Assembly (NCBI RefSeq): GCF_020405205.1
Contig: NZ_CP084469.1
Coordinates: forward strand, 2,046,001-2,110,000
Direction: 5' to 3'
Origin: Natrinema salinisoli
GTDB taxonomy: Archaea; Halobacteriota; Halobacteria; Halobacteriales; Natrialbaceae
Length of the DNA stretch: 64,000 bases
Part shown: one piece after another, positions 47,462 to 55,432 of the stretch
Layout: each line of letters begins with the position of its first letter
Position numbering within the stretch: position 1 is the stretch's first letter
Translations under genes and position numbers: made by a program
The notes under the pieces: generated by a model
Seen by the model: the letters and a program-made list of their open reading frames with translations, nothing else
Told to the model about the DNA's origin: nothing
The model's database searches: none

Positions 47462-48121
47462 ATGCTACGGGCGGTCGTCTTCGATCTCGATTACACGCTC
47501 GCCGTTCCGCGACGGGATCGGACGACGATTCTCGAGGAAGCCGCGGCCGCGACGGATGCCCCCTCGCTCACCCGCGACGCCTATCTCGAGGCCCACCGCC
47601 GGAACCTGACCAGCGAGACGCGCGAGCCGATCTTCGCGGACCTCCTCGAGGGAACGGAGAGCGACGCCGATCCGGCCGCCGTCGCGACGGCCTACCGCGA
47701 GACGATTTCGGACGCGCTCGAGCCGCTCCCGGGGGTCGAAGCCATGCTCGCGGACCTGCGGGGGGAGTATCGGGTCGGTCTGCTCACCAACGGTCCCGTT
47801 CGCGCCCAGCGGGACAAACTCGAGACGCTGGGCTGGGAGGACGCCTTCGACGCCGCGCTGGTGACCGGCGAGCTCGAGGCCGGGAAACCGGACCCGCGCG
47901 CGTTCGAGGCGATCACCGGCGAACTCGGCGTCGATCCCGCCGATGCGGTCTACGTTGGTGACGAAGTCGAGGCCGACGTCCGCGGTGCGACGGAGACCGG
48001 ACTGCGGGCGATTCAGGTACTGCTCGAGGACGGCCCCGATCCGGATCCGCGGGCCGTCGCCCACGTCGAGCAGACGGAAATCGCGACCGTGCTTCCAGAT
48101 ATTCTGGGCGACCTCGAGTGA
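47462..48121 (+). CDS. HAD-superfamily hydrolase
   Basis: Protein of 219 residues with the four HAD motifs: FDLDYTL (DxD), LLTNG, Lys in ELEAGKPDPRAF, and YVGDEVEADVRGA. The cap is helical (subfamily IA), as in phosphoglycolate phosphatase-like enzymes. A small phosphorylated metabolite is the probable substrate; none can be named. Confidence 0.92.
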   Translation: MLRAVVFDLDYTLAVPRRDRTTILEEAAAATDAPSLTRDAYLEAHRRNLTSETREPIFADLLEGTESDADPAAVATAYRETISDALEPLPGVEAMLADLRGEYRVGLLTNGPVRAQRDKLETLGWEDAFDAALVTGELEAGKPDPRAFEAITGELGVDPADAVYVGDEVEADVRGATETGLRAIQVLLEDGPDPDPRAVAHVEQTEIATVLPDILGDLE

Positions 48122-48235
48122 CCGTCGTCGCGTCGGCATGATCTCGAGAGTACTACAGCCGTCCGATGGAGGTGACGGTCGAGAGAAGGGTCGAAGCGAA
48201 GACGACCGTCCTACTGCTACTGGCTGCTAAGAGAA

Positions 48236-48592
48236 CCACACCCTCCCCAGCCGATTTCTGCTCACGGGCGCGCAGCGTCCGTTCGCACGGTTCGCGGACC
48301 CTGCGGTTCCGCGCTACCGCTCGTTCGCTGCGCTCACTCACTCACTCATCCACAGGAAGACGCTTCGCGTCTTCCACGCCTGAAAAATCGGAGATTTTTC
48401 GCATCAAGCGAAACCGGAGGTTTCGCGGACCTCGCGAAGTCTGGCGGGACGGAGTCCCGCTGACCTCGCGGGAGCTTCGCTCAGTCACGAGACGGCTGCG
48501 CCGTCTCGAACGACTTCGTTCACGAAGGCCTCGCGCGGGTTCGTGTCGCGGTTCGCCGTCGGCGAACCGCGGTACAACGCGCGCCACCGCAC
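48236..48592. repeat. modular hairpin-array element, copy 1
   Basis: About 357 bp, made almost entirely of consecutive perfect inverted repeats with 3-4 base loops. Left end ACCACACCCTCCCCAGCCG and right end CGCGCGCCACCG are shared with the copy at 61270-61632. Visible hairpins include GGAAGACGC-TTC-GCGTCTTCC (48355-48375), GAAAAATC-GGA-GATTTTTC, GCGAAACC-GGA-GGTTTCGC, CGGGAC-GGA-GTCCCG, GAGACGGC-TGC-GCCGTCTC, GAACG-ACTT-CGTTC and CGGTTCGCC-GTC-GGCGAACCG. No open frame here is protein-like. Confidence 0.8.
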
Positions 48593-48622
48593 GTGGATCG
48601 CTATTTCGAGGACGGTCCGTGC

Positions 48623-49015
48623 TTACGAGTCAGCGTCCTCGAGCCGCCGACTCACCTGCTGTACCACGTCCGTCGCCTGCTTGACCTCGGCGCCGCTTTC
48701 GACGAAAACGAGCGTCTTCGGGGGCGCTGTCGCCTTCGGTCGCATTCGGAGATCCGTGTCCGATGCCGCCTCGGCCGCCGCGTCCTGGCCCGTCTCGAAC
48801 TCGAGGTGTGCCCGCTCTTCGTGAACGAAGACGCGGGCGATCCGCTCGTCGTGGCGAGTCACGTCGTAGGCGCGAGCGCCGTCGGCCGTCGGTTCGACGT
48901 CGCGATCGGCGTTCGTCACGGCGAAATGCGTGAGTTCGCCGTCCTCGCGGCCGTCGATCTCGCTCGAGAGGAGTTCGGCGATCCGGCGGCCATCGGTGAT
49001 CCGGTCCTCGACCAT
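48623..49015 (-). CDS. hypothetical haloarchaeal protein
   Basis: Protein of 130 residues, acidic and soluble. VEDRITDGRRIAELLSSEIDGREDGELTHFAVTNADRDVEPT and DERIARVFVHEERAHLEFETG suggest an alpha/beta fold. It follows the DUF2240 gene on the same strand, with a MITE between them. The open frame continues upstream into the MITE, where an ATG at 49060 would add 15 residues; the ATG at 49015 is preferred. Function unknown. Confidence 0.7.
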   Translation of the reverse strand: MVEDRITDGRRIAELLSSEIDGREDGELTHFAVTNADRDVEPTADGARAYDVTRHDERIARVFVHEERAHLEFETGQDAAAEAASDTDLRMRPKATAPPKTLVFVESGAEVKQATDVVQQVSRRLEDADS

Positions 49016-49040
49016 GCTCGGTGGTCGGGGTGCGAGACTA

Positions 49041-49148
49041 TAGTAGTCGTTGAAAGTCATTGCACTCCCGGTCGCGAATCAGCGGCCAACACGAACGGTG
49101 CTGGCCGCTCGAGTGCGAGCGGTGCGTAAATCGTTTCAACGACTACTA
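49041..49148. mobile_element. 108-bp MITE-like element, AGTCGTTGAAA family, copy 2
   Basis: Perfect 15-base terminal inverted repeats, TAGTAGTCGTTGAAA (49041-49055) and TTTCAACGACTACTA (49134-49148). Read on the minus strand it matches copy 1 at 40132-40202 but carries about 37 additional bases containing a palindrome (GCGGCCA...TGGCCGC). Its end forms the last codons (SSR-stop) of the DUF2240 gene, and its other end lies just before the 49015 start codon. Confidence 0.8.
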
Positions 49149-49606
49149 GAACCGTCTTCGGTGTCGAGCACGGCCGAGCGGGCGATGGGAACGAGGTCGT
49201 CGACGTCGACTCCCCGCCGCCGGGCGTAGACCACTGCAGCGGCCTCGATGGTCAGGCCGAGTTCCTGCTGGAGCGTGTTGATCGCGCCGACGGCCTCGTG
49301 TTTCTCCATTCCCTCGGCGACCAGCGAATCGAGGACCCGTTCGAAGGCGGACCGTTCCTGCAGGAGGTCCTCGTCGGGGACGAACTCCTCGGGCACCGTC
49401 ACCTCCGAGGGGTCGAACGTGACCGCGAGCCCGTCGTCCTCGCGCTCGAGGAGCCCCTCTTGCGTGGCGATGTCGATCAGCCGTTTGGCCTGGTCGGGGG
49501 AGAACCAGTCCCGGTCGAGCGAGAGGGCGACGACGAACTCGTTTTCCTTGAGGTGGCGGGTCCCGTTCTGGATGAACGGGGCGGCGACCGCGACGCGAAG
49601 GCTCAT
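49136..49606 (-). CDS. DUF2240 family protein
   Basis: Protein of 156 residues. SLRVAVAAPFIQNGTRHLKENEFVVALSLDRDWFSPDQAKRLIDIATQEGLL and the end LGLTIEAAAVVYARRRGVDVDDLVPIARSAVLDTED are typical of this archaeal family of unknown function; a winged-helix-like part is followed by a helical part. The final SSR and the stop codon come from an inserted MITE. It is preceded by the RNase H gene (82 bases between). Confidence 0.82.
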   Translation of the reverse strand: MSLRVAVAAPFIQNGTRHLKENEFVVALSLDRDWFSPDQAKRLIDIATQEGLLEREDDGLAVTFDPSEVTVPEEFVPDEDLLQERSAFERVLDSLVAEGMEKHEAVGAINTLQQELGLTIEAAAVVYARRRGVDVDDLVPIARSAVLDTEDGSSSR

Positions 49607-49688
49607 CGGAGACGACTTCCTCGAGCGGTGAAAAAACGATGGCGGTTCCGGACGGTGCTGTCGGGACGGAACCCGGGCCGGTCGGCGA

Positions 49689-50330
49689 TCAGTCGGAGGC
49701 GCGACCGCCGCCGTCGCCGTTTCGATCGGCTCGGGACGGCGGTGGGAACTCGGCGGCGCTGGGCTCCGGCGTCTCGGGGAGGACACAGCGGTCGGGTTCG
49801 CGGTTGACGTGGCGGTACTGGTCCGGCGCGTTCGCGAGCGGGTGGGCGGGGTTTTGATCGCTGTCGATCCGGGCGGCCCGCACCTCGTCGAACCCGTTGA
49901 GACGGGCCCGAATCCCGCGCCAGTGATACCGCGTCGCGGTCGGGATGGAGACGGGGCGCGGCGACTTCCCGTCGGGATGGCGCGTCGCGAGGATGGCACT
50001 GTTGACGTTGCTGGCGAGCGCGTCGTGGTCGATGAGGACGCCGACCGAGGCGTCTCGCGGCGCTCGCGCGGCGAGGACGTCCAGTCCGAGGTGGAGTGCC
50101 CGATACTCGGCGACGTTGTTGTCCGGCGGCGTGTCCGCGGTCGCGACGCGTGCGACGCGGGTGCCGTCGCGCGTTTCGATGACGGCGCCCAGGCCACCGC
50201 CCGGTCCCCGGAAGGACCCGTCGGTAGCGACGTAGAAATCACGATGATGGGTCCGCGGGGGATGGGCGATGTGCGGCGTGGGCGACTCGTCGAACAAATC
50301 CCGCAGTGCGGGCCGGCCGTGAGCGGCCAT
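49689..50330 (-). CDS. rnhA: RNase H-like protein (type 1)
   Basis: Protein of 213 residues. The RNase HI core shows the catalytic acids: Asp in YVATDGSFRGPGGGLGAVIE, Glu in NNVAEYRALHLGLDVL, Asp in VLIDHDAL, and a likely fourth Asp near NAPDQ. It removes RNA from RNA-DNA hybrids. A disordered Pro/Arg-rich tail of about 40 residues follows. The ATG at 50330 (MAAHGRPALRDLFDE) is preferred over one further upstream. Confidence 0.88.
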   Translation of the reverse strand: MAAHGRPALRDLFDESPTPHIAHPPRTHHRDFYVATDGSFRGPGGGLGAVIETRDGTRVARVATADTPPDNNVAEYRALHLGLDVLAARAPRDASVGVLIDHDALASNVNSAILATRHPDGKSPRPVSIPTATRYHWRGIRARLNGFDEVRAARIDSDQNPAHPLANAPDQYRHVNREPDRCVLPETPEPSAAEFPPPSRADRNGDGGGRASD

Positions 50331-50780
50331 GGAAGGGAGTACGTGATGAAAGGAACTTAAACTTACGGGCGAAATCACGTGGTGTGAGCCACGGTTCTCA
50401 GGGTTCTGGAACTCCGGCAGCTACTCTCGCTTGCTACTCGAGACCGTCTGCGAACGGGCAACTGAACCCGCCGGCAAAAGGCACTCGGTGGCCGGTCACT
50501 CCGACGGCGAGCTGCGCGATGCGCGACGCGAATCGGATAGCCAAACGGGGAGCGGAGCGATCCGTGAGGCGAGCGGACGGTCACCCTGATTCGCGGCAAC
50601 GACGTCAGCATGTCGATGTCCGAAACAGTCTCGAAATGCCATATAAATGCCGAAATCGGCAGAATCGGGCTGTCTCGGGCCCCGTCGACGAGGTGCTCGA
50701 AATCGCTCTCGAACCGAGGGGAAACGGGACCCAATCTGTGTTGGCAGCAGGTGTAATACCACCGGGTGCTTGCAGAAAGT
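50331..50780. other. intergenic region
   Basis: About 450 bases between divergent genes (rnhA and the 50781 gene). No supported gene. Around 50550-50580 there is an imperfect GGAGCGGAGCGA...GAGGCGAGCGG direct repeat of the kind often found between haloarchaeal genes. Confidence 0.4.
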
Positions 50781-51146
50781 ATGAACCAGACGAACGCCGG
50801 TCGGATGGAAGCAGCCTGTTCCCTTCTCGCCGAGTCCGAACGACGCTTTCTGCTCTACCAGCTCGCGGACGACCAGACCGCGAACCTCGAGGACCTGATC
50901 GCCCAGGTCGCAGCCTGGGAGCTCGACACCCGTGCCGAGACGATCGACAAGGAGGTCAGACAGCGCGTGTACGTGTCGCTGGTCCACAACCACTTGCCCC
51001 GGCTCGCCGATTACGACATCATCGAGTACGACCTGCGCAGCGGTGATATCGTCCTCGCCGACGGGTTCGAGGACATCAGACCGCTCCTCGAGCAGTTCAG
51101 ACAGACCGAAGAAAAACCCGAGATCCGCGAGCGACCCCCTCTCTGA
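50781..51146 (+). CDS. DUF7344-like winged-helix protein
   Basis: Protein of 121 residues. MEAACSLLAESERRFLLYQLADD, RQRVYVSLVHNHLPRLADYDIIEYD and a short beta wing (SGDIVLADG) fit the haloarchaeal DUF7344 winged-helix type, presumed DNA-binding. The ATG at 50781 is preferred over one 15 bases upstream. Target genes unknown. Confidence 0.78.
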   Translation: MNQTNAGRMEAACSLLAESERRFLLYQLADDQTANLEDLIAQVAAWELDTRAETIDKEVRQRVYVSLVHNHLPRLADYDIIEYDLRSGDIVLADGFEDIRPLLEQFRQTEEKPEIRERPPL

Positions 51147-51299
51147 GACGTCCGGACGAGCGAAATCGGAACCGACCCCTGGCGATCGACTTTTCGACTG
51201 CGGACGCTCCGACGGGATCGACGACCCGATACCCGACCCTCGGAGCGCGACTCCGTTTCGAATCGAAATTCATACGGGATCCCTCGGTGGACAGCCACT

Positions 51300-52226
51300 G
51301 TGACCCGCTATCGGAATCTCGCCCTCTTCCTGACGCTCGCAACGCTGTGGGGCTCGGCGTTCGTCGCGATTAGCGCCGGACTGTCCCACATCCCGCCGGT
51401 TCTGTTCGCAGCCCTGCGCTACGATATTGCCGGCGTCCTGATGCTCGGCTACGCGGTCTACGCCGTCGATCACTGGCGGCCCCGCGGGCAGGCCGAATGG
51501 ACGCAGGTCGCCGTCGGTGCCGTGCTCTTAATCGCGGCCTACCACGCCTTCCTGTTCGTCGGACAACAACACACGACGGCGGCGGCAGCGGCGATTCTGG
51601 TCAGCCTCTCGCCCGTGTTGAGCAGCGGGTTCGCGCGGCTGCTGGTCCCCTCCGACGCGCTCTCGCCGGTCGGCGTCGTCGGCGTCCTCGTCGGGCTCCT
51701 CGGCGTCGCCGTCATCGTCCAACCCGACCCCTCGAACCTGCTGACTACCGACGCCGTCGCGAAGGGATTCGTCTTCTGTGCGACGGCAGCGTTCGCGCTG
51801 GGGAGCGTCCTCACGCGCCGACTCGATGCCTCGCTCCCGATCGAGACGATGGAAGCCTGGTCGATGCTCGGCGGCGCGCTCGTGATGCACCTCGTGAGCA
51901 TCGCGCTCGGCGAGCCGCTCGAGCCGGCCGCGTGGACTACCCCCGAGGCGATCGGCGCGCTCGCCTACCTGTCGGTCGGCGCGAGCGCCGTCGGGTTCCT
52001 CATCTACTTCGACCTGCTCGATCGGCTGGGGGCCGTCGAGATCAACATGGTGTCGTACGTCGCACCGATCGTCACCGCGGTGGTCGGCTGGCTCTACCTC
52101 CGCGAAGCCGTCGATACGGCGACGCTGGCGGGCTTCGCCCTCATCGCCGTCGGCTTCCTCCTCGTGAAGCGCCGGGCGATCCGACGGGAGTTCGGGTACG
52201 TCCGGTCGCGGAGTTCGAGCGACTGA
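51300..52226 (+). CDS. EamA/DMT-family transporter
   Basis: Protein of 308 residues with ten hydrophobic helices arranged as two EamA repeats; LWGSAFVAISAGLSHIPPVLFAALRY and VAPIVTAVVGWLYLREAVDTATLAGFALIAVGFLLV are diagnostic. Starts at a GTG (51300). These carriers export metabolites such as amino acids; substrate not predictable. Confidence 0.9.
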   Translation: MTRYRNLALFLTLATLWGSAFVAISAGLSHIPPVLFAALRYDIAGVLMLGYAVYAVDHWRPRGQAEWTQVAVGAVLLIAAYHAFLFVGQQHTTAAAAAILVSLSPVLSSGFARLLVPSDALSPVGVVGVLVGLLGVAVIVQPDPSNLLTTDAVAKGFVFCATAAFALGSVLTRRLDASLPIETMEAWSMLGGALVMHLVSIALGEPLEPAAWTTPEAIGALAYLSVGASAVGFLIYFDLLDRLGAVEINMVSYVAPIVTAVVGWLYLREAVDTATLAGFALIAVGFLLVKRRAIRREFGYVRSRSSSD

Positions 52227-52229
52227 GCC

Positions 52230-52505
52230 TCACTGGCGGTGTCCGTGCCCGACGTACAACGCGAGGAGGTGGCCGACGATCAGGACGACGAACGCGGATG
52301 CCTCGAGCGAAGAGGACAGCCCCGTCGCGAGCAGCGGGGGGTACAGGATCGGGAGCGCAATCGCCGTCCAGAACCCCGCCGCACGGATCGGAGTCGCGAG
52401 TCCCGGTGCCGTGCGCTCGAGGACGCCGTGCTCGTCGTCGGGGCGGTCGCTCGAGGGGCTCGAGTCGGCGGATCGCTGGTCGGGGAGGGAGGGAGGCCTC
52501 GCCAT
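52230..52505 (-). CDS. small two-helix membrane protein
   Basis: Protein of 91 residues. A disordered Pro/Ser/Asp-rich N-terminus of about 40 residues precedes two hydrophobic helices (about 44-62 and 66-86) ending in YVGHGHRQ. It converges on the DMT transporter, with 3 bases between the stop codons. No family recognised. Confidence 0.65.
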   Translation of the reverse strand: MARPPSLPDQRSADSSPSSDRPDDEHGVLERTAPGLATPIRAAGFWTAIALPILYPPLLATGLSSSLEASAFVVLIVGHLLALYVGHGHRQ

Positions 52506-52686
52506 CGAACACACACTGGGAGTCCGGTACTTCGCCGGAGTAGTCCAAATACCGGCCCGACCGTTTCGGCCGATTCCGTCGAATTCAGTGGAATAGAACC
52601 ATTGAACGATCGATTTATACGGGATAACGATCACTTGGGCGTCGACCGTAACGTATCGATCACGAAAAACGCGTCACAGTAGTGCG

Positions 52687-54165
52687 CTACTCGAACTGCT
52701 CTCGAAGCGAAACCCGATCGATCTTTCCGGTCGCGGTACGGGGAAAGTCGCCGACGAACTCGATCCGGTCCGGGACCTCGTGACTTTCCAGTTCGCGGTG
52801 ACACGTTCGTTCGATGTCCGCCGCCGACACCGTTCCCTCGCTTCGCCGTTCGACGATCGCCGTCACCGTCGCGCCGCGGACGTCGTCTTTCGTGTCGATG
52901 ATCGCGACCTTCTGAACCGGGTCGATTTCGTAGATTACCTCCTCGATCTCGCGCGGATAGATCTCTCCACAACCGGTCGTAAACATGTCTTCGATCCGGT
53001 CGACGACGAACAGGAAGCCGTCCCCGTCCCGCCATCCGATATCGCCCGACGTGAGCCACCGTTTCCCCTGCCGTTCGACGAACTTGTTCTCGGTGAGTTG
53101 GGCCCTGTTGTACCGAGGCGTAACTGTATCTCCGCGCCAGAGGATCTCCCCGCGTTCGCCGCGTTCGACCGGGTCGCGAGTTTGGAGGTCTTCGATCCGA
53201 ATCTCGACGGCCTCCTCGGCCGGGCGGCCGACGCTGCCCGCTTTGCGCCCCTCGCTGGTCGGCAGATTGAGCGTGGCCAGCGGCGTCGTCTCGGTCATTC
53301 CGTACCCCTCGAGCAGGGTACAGCCGAGCGTTCGTTCGGCTTCGTCGATACGCTTTCTCGGCATCGGCGAACCGCCGACACCGATCGCCTGGAGGGTCGA
53401 AATGTCGTAGTCCTCGACACCGTCGTGATCCAGCAGCTCGACGACCATCGTCGGAATGAGGAAGGTGTACGTCACGTCGTGGCGCTCGATCGCCGCGAGT
53501 ACCGCATCGACGTCCCACTCCGCTAACAAGTGATTTCGCGCCTCCAGATGGAGAAACGGGGTCGTAGTGACGTTGAGGCCGGTTACGTGAAAGCACTGAC
53601 AGACCGTCAGTGCGACGTCGTCTCGAGCCCAGTCGTTGTACGCGACGAAGCCGTTCGCGTTCGCCTCGAGGTTGCCGTGGGTGTGATAGACGCCCTTCGG
53701 GGCGCCTGTCGTCCCGCTGGTATACAGGAGTTCGGCCATCGAACTGGATCGACGAGGCGTCACGTCGTAGTTCGGTTCGCCGTAGTCGACCAGGTCAGTA
53801 TAGTGTCGAAGCGCTCGGTCGTCCGTCTCAGGGGGAGTCTCGTGATGGCTGCTCGTGACGACGGCGATAGCGTTACTGTCGGACAGTATATACTGGATCT
53901 GCCGGTCGGTAAAGCGCGTGTTGATGGGGACCGGTACGGCACCGCGTTTCATCGCACCGAGGTAGGTACAGACGAACGCCACGCTGTTCGGGATGTGAAT
54001 CGCCACGTGATCGCCGACGCCGACGCCGCCTCGCTCCAGCGCGTCTGCGATGCGATTCGACCGTTCGGCCAGCCGTTCGAAGGTGAGCGACGAATCCGAA
54101 TCGCTGATCGCCACGGCCGCCGGCTGGTTCCGCGCCGCGACGTCGACGTGATTGGCGAAGTTCAT
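52687..54165 (-). CDS. acyl-CoA synthetase (AMP-forming)
   Basis: Protein of 492 residues of the ANL superfamily. P-loop-like YTSGTTGAPKGVYHTHGN, GYGMTETTPL, TSGDIGWRDGDGFLFVVDRIEDM and the catalytic Lys in FPRTATGKIDRVSLRE are all present. It activates a carboxylic acid to the acyl-CoA. The gene lies downstream of an IclR regulator on the same strand and next to an exported GMC oxidoreductase, so it may process the acid produced there. The ATG at 54165 (MNFANHVDVAAR) is preferred. Confidence 0.92.
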   Translation of the reverse strand: MNFANHVDVAARNQPAAVAISDSDSSLTFERLAERSNRIADALERGGVGVGDHVAIHIPNSVAFVCTYLGAMKRGAVPVPINTRFTDRQIQYILSDSNAIAVVTSSHHETPPETDDRALRHYTDLVDYGEPNYDVTPRRSSSMAELLYTSGTTGAPKGVYHTHGNLEANANGFVAYNDWARDDVALTVCQCFHVTGLNVTTTPFLHLEARNHLLAEWDVDAVLAAIERHDVTYTFLIPTMVVELLDHDGVEDYDISTLQAIGVGGSPMPRKRIDEAERTLGCTLLEGYGMTETTPLATLNLPTSEGRKAGSVGRPAEEAVEIRIEDLQTRDPVERGERGEILWRGDTVTPRYNRAQLTENKFVERQGKRWLTSGDIGWRDGDGFLFVVDRIEDMFTTGCGEIYPREIEEVIYEIDPVQKVAIIDTKDDVRGATVTAIVERRSEGTVSAADIERTCHRELESHEVPDRIEFVGDFPRTATGKIDRVSLREQFE

Positions 54166-54350
54166 CGTCACCGGCTTTGATATGTGCTGGCAAGTCACTT
54201 TCTAACCAATTATTGATGTGTTTTTGAGCTAATGTTTCGGGCGGTGGCAGAACTGTCGTTACGCATACATTCGACGGGGAGAACCGTCCGGTGATATCGC
54301 ACGCACCGTGTGCGAGCTACCTCTGGATCACTTCTCTGTCGGAAGACACG

Positions 54351-55118
54351 TCACGTGAAGATGAAATTGGCTCGTATCTCCCTCGCAGTTTCTCGAACCA
54401 TATCCACGAACTCCGACTCTCGAAGATCGGTATCTAATCGGTCGCTGGCACAGTAAATGGCGATAGATCCGCGGACTTCGTCCTCGGTTACGATCGGCGC
54501 GGCGATACCGGCCATTCCCGCGATCAGTTCCCCGTCGTCGACCGCGTATCCGTCCTCACGGATGCGATCGAGGTCCGCACACAACTCGGCTTCGTCCGTA
54601 ATCGTATTCGGCGTCCGTTCCTGAAGGTCGTCCTCGCGGAGGATGCGTTCGACCGTCTCGTCGTCCTTGTGGGCGAGAATTGCTTTCCCAGGTGCATTCG
54701 TGTGTAGCTGTATGCGCGTGGGATAGGTCTGTGTCGCCTGCGGCTGAAGGTTCGCCCGCTGCCAGCGCGTTGCGATCAACACGGCACAGCGTCTGCTCTC
54801 TTCGGTGACCAGCTGTACGTGCGCTCTTTCGTCAGTCGCCTCGACCAGTTCGAGCGCTTCGTCACGGCCTCGAACGAACAGCTCGTGGTTGTTCCGCGCG
54901 ACCTCACCGATGTGGAGAAACTGCGTACTCAGCCGGTACGTTCCGTCGTCGTTGACGACGTATCCGACCTGCTCGAGCGTTCGAAGGTGGTCGTAGGCCG
55001 TACTCTTCGGGATGTCGAGGGCGGTCGCGACCTCGGTCACGCCGATCGTCCCTCGATCGACGAGTGTCTCGATGACATCGTGTGAGACCTTGATCGCTTT
55101 CACTGGGTAGCTCGTCAT
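54351..55118 (-). CDS. IclR-family transcriptional regulator
   Basis: Protein of 255 residues. N-terminal winged helix (VIETLVDRGTIGVTEVATALDIPKSTAYDHLRTLEQVGYV) followed by the IclR ligand-binding domain (HTNAPGKAILAHKDDETVE, GIAAPIVTEDEVRGSIAIY). It is transcribed away from the GMC gene pair and toward the acyl-CoA synthetase; a local regulator of both is likely. Confidence 0.93.
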   Translation of the reverse strand: MTSYPVKAIKVSHDVIETLVDRGTIGVTEVATALDIPKSTAYDHLRTLEQVGYVVNDDGTYRLSTQFLHIGEVARNNHELFVRGRDEALELVEATDERAHVQLVTEESRRCAVLIATRWQRANLQPQATQTYPTRIQLHTNAPGKAILAHKDDETVERILREDDLQERTPNTITDEAELCADLDRIREDGYAVDDGELIAGMAGIAAPIVTEDEVRGSIAIYCASDRLDTDLRESEFVDMVRETAREIRANFIFT

Positions 55119-55432
55119 GCGTGTCCATTCATCCTCGAGTTCAAATCGTTTGGTAATGCCGGACGATTCGCTCGACGAGTAGTAGTCAATAGACCTATTA
55201 TAACAAATATATTATATGACAAGAATGTTTTAGCACTGTTTATTTCCTCCCACCAACTGGTGTATAATCTCACAAGTACACTACGCATTAATGCGCATTA
55301 GTGCCTTTTTCAGAGCTTCTAACAACTACTTTGGTTTCCTACATAGTTCCGAAGTGTATACTATTCTATAACTAACAGCAACTTTATGTAAACGGGTAAC
55401 ATCCCCCGATCTGGTGCAAGTCAGAACCACTC
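55119..55432. promoter_or_regulatory. AT-rich divergent regulatory region
   Basis: 314 bases between the divergent IclR and GMC-pair genes, much more AT-rich than the rest of the window. TATA-like stretches lie near 55200-55215 (ATATATTATATGA) and 55360-55372 (TATTCTATAAC). Two overlapping perfect palindromes, CGCATTAATGCG (55284-55295) and AATGCGCATT (55290-55299), are the best candidates for an operator of the IclR protein. Confidence 0.5.

Noticed and set aside
48166-48684. Plus-strand open frame of 172 codons across the hairpin-array element
   Set aside because: Its translation consists of repeats of palindromic DNA (many Arg and Ser) and the second copy of the element does not keep the frame.
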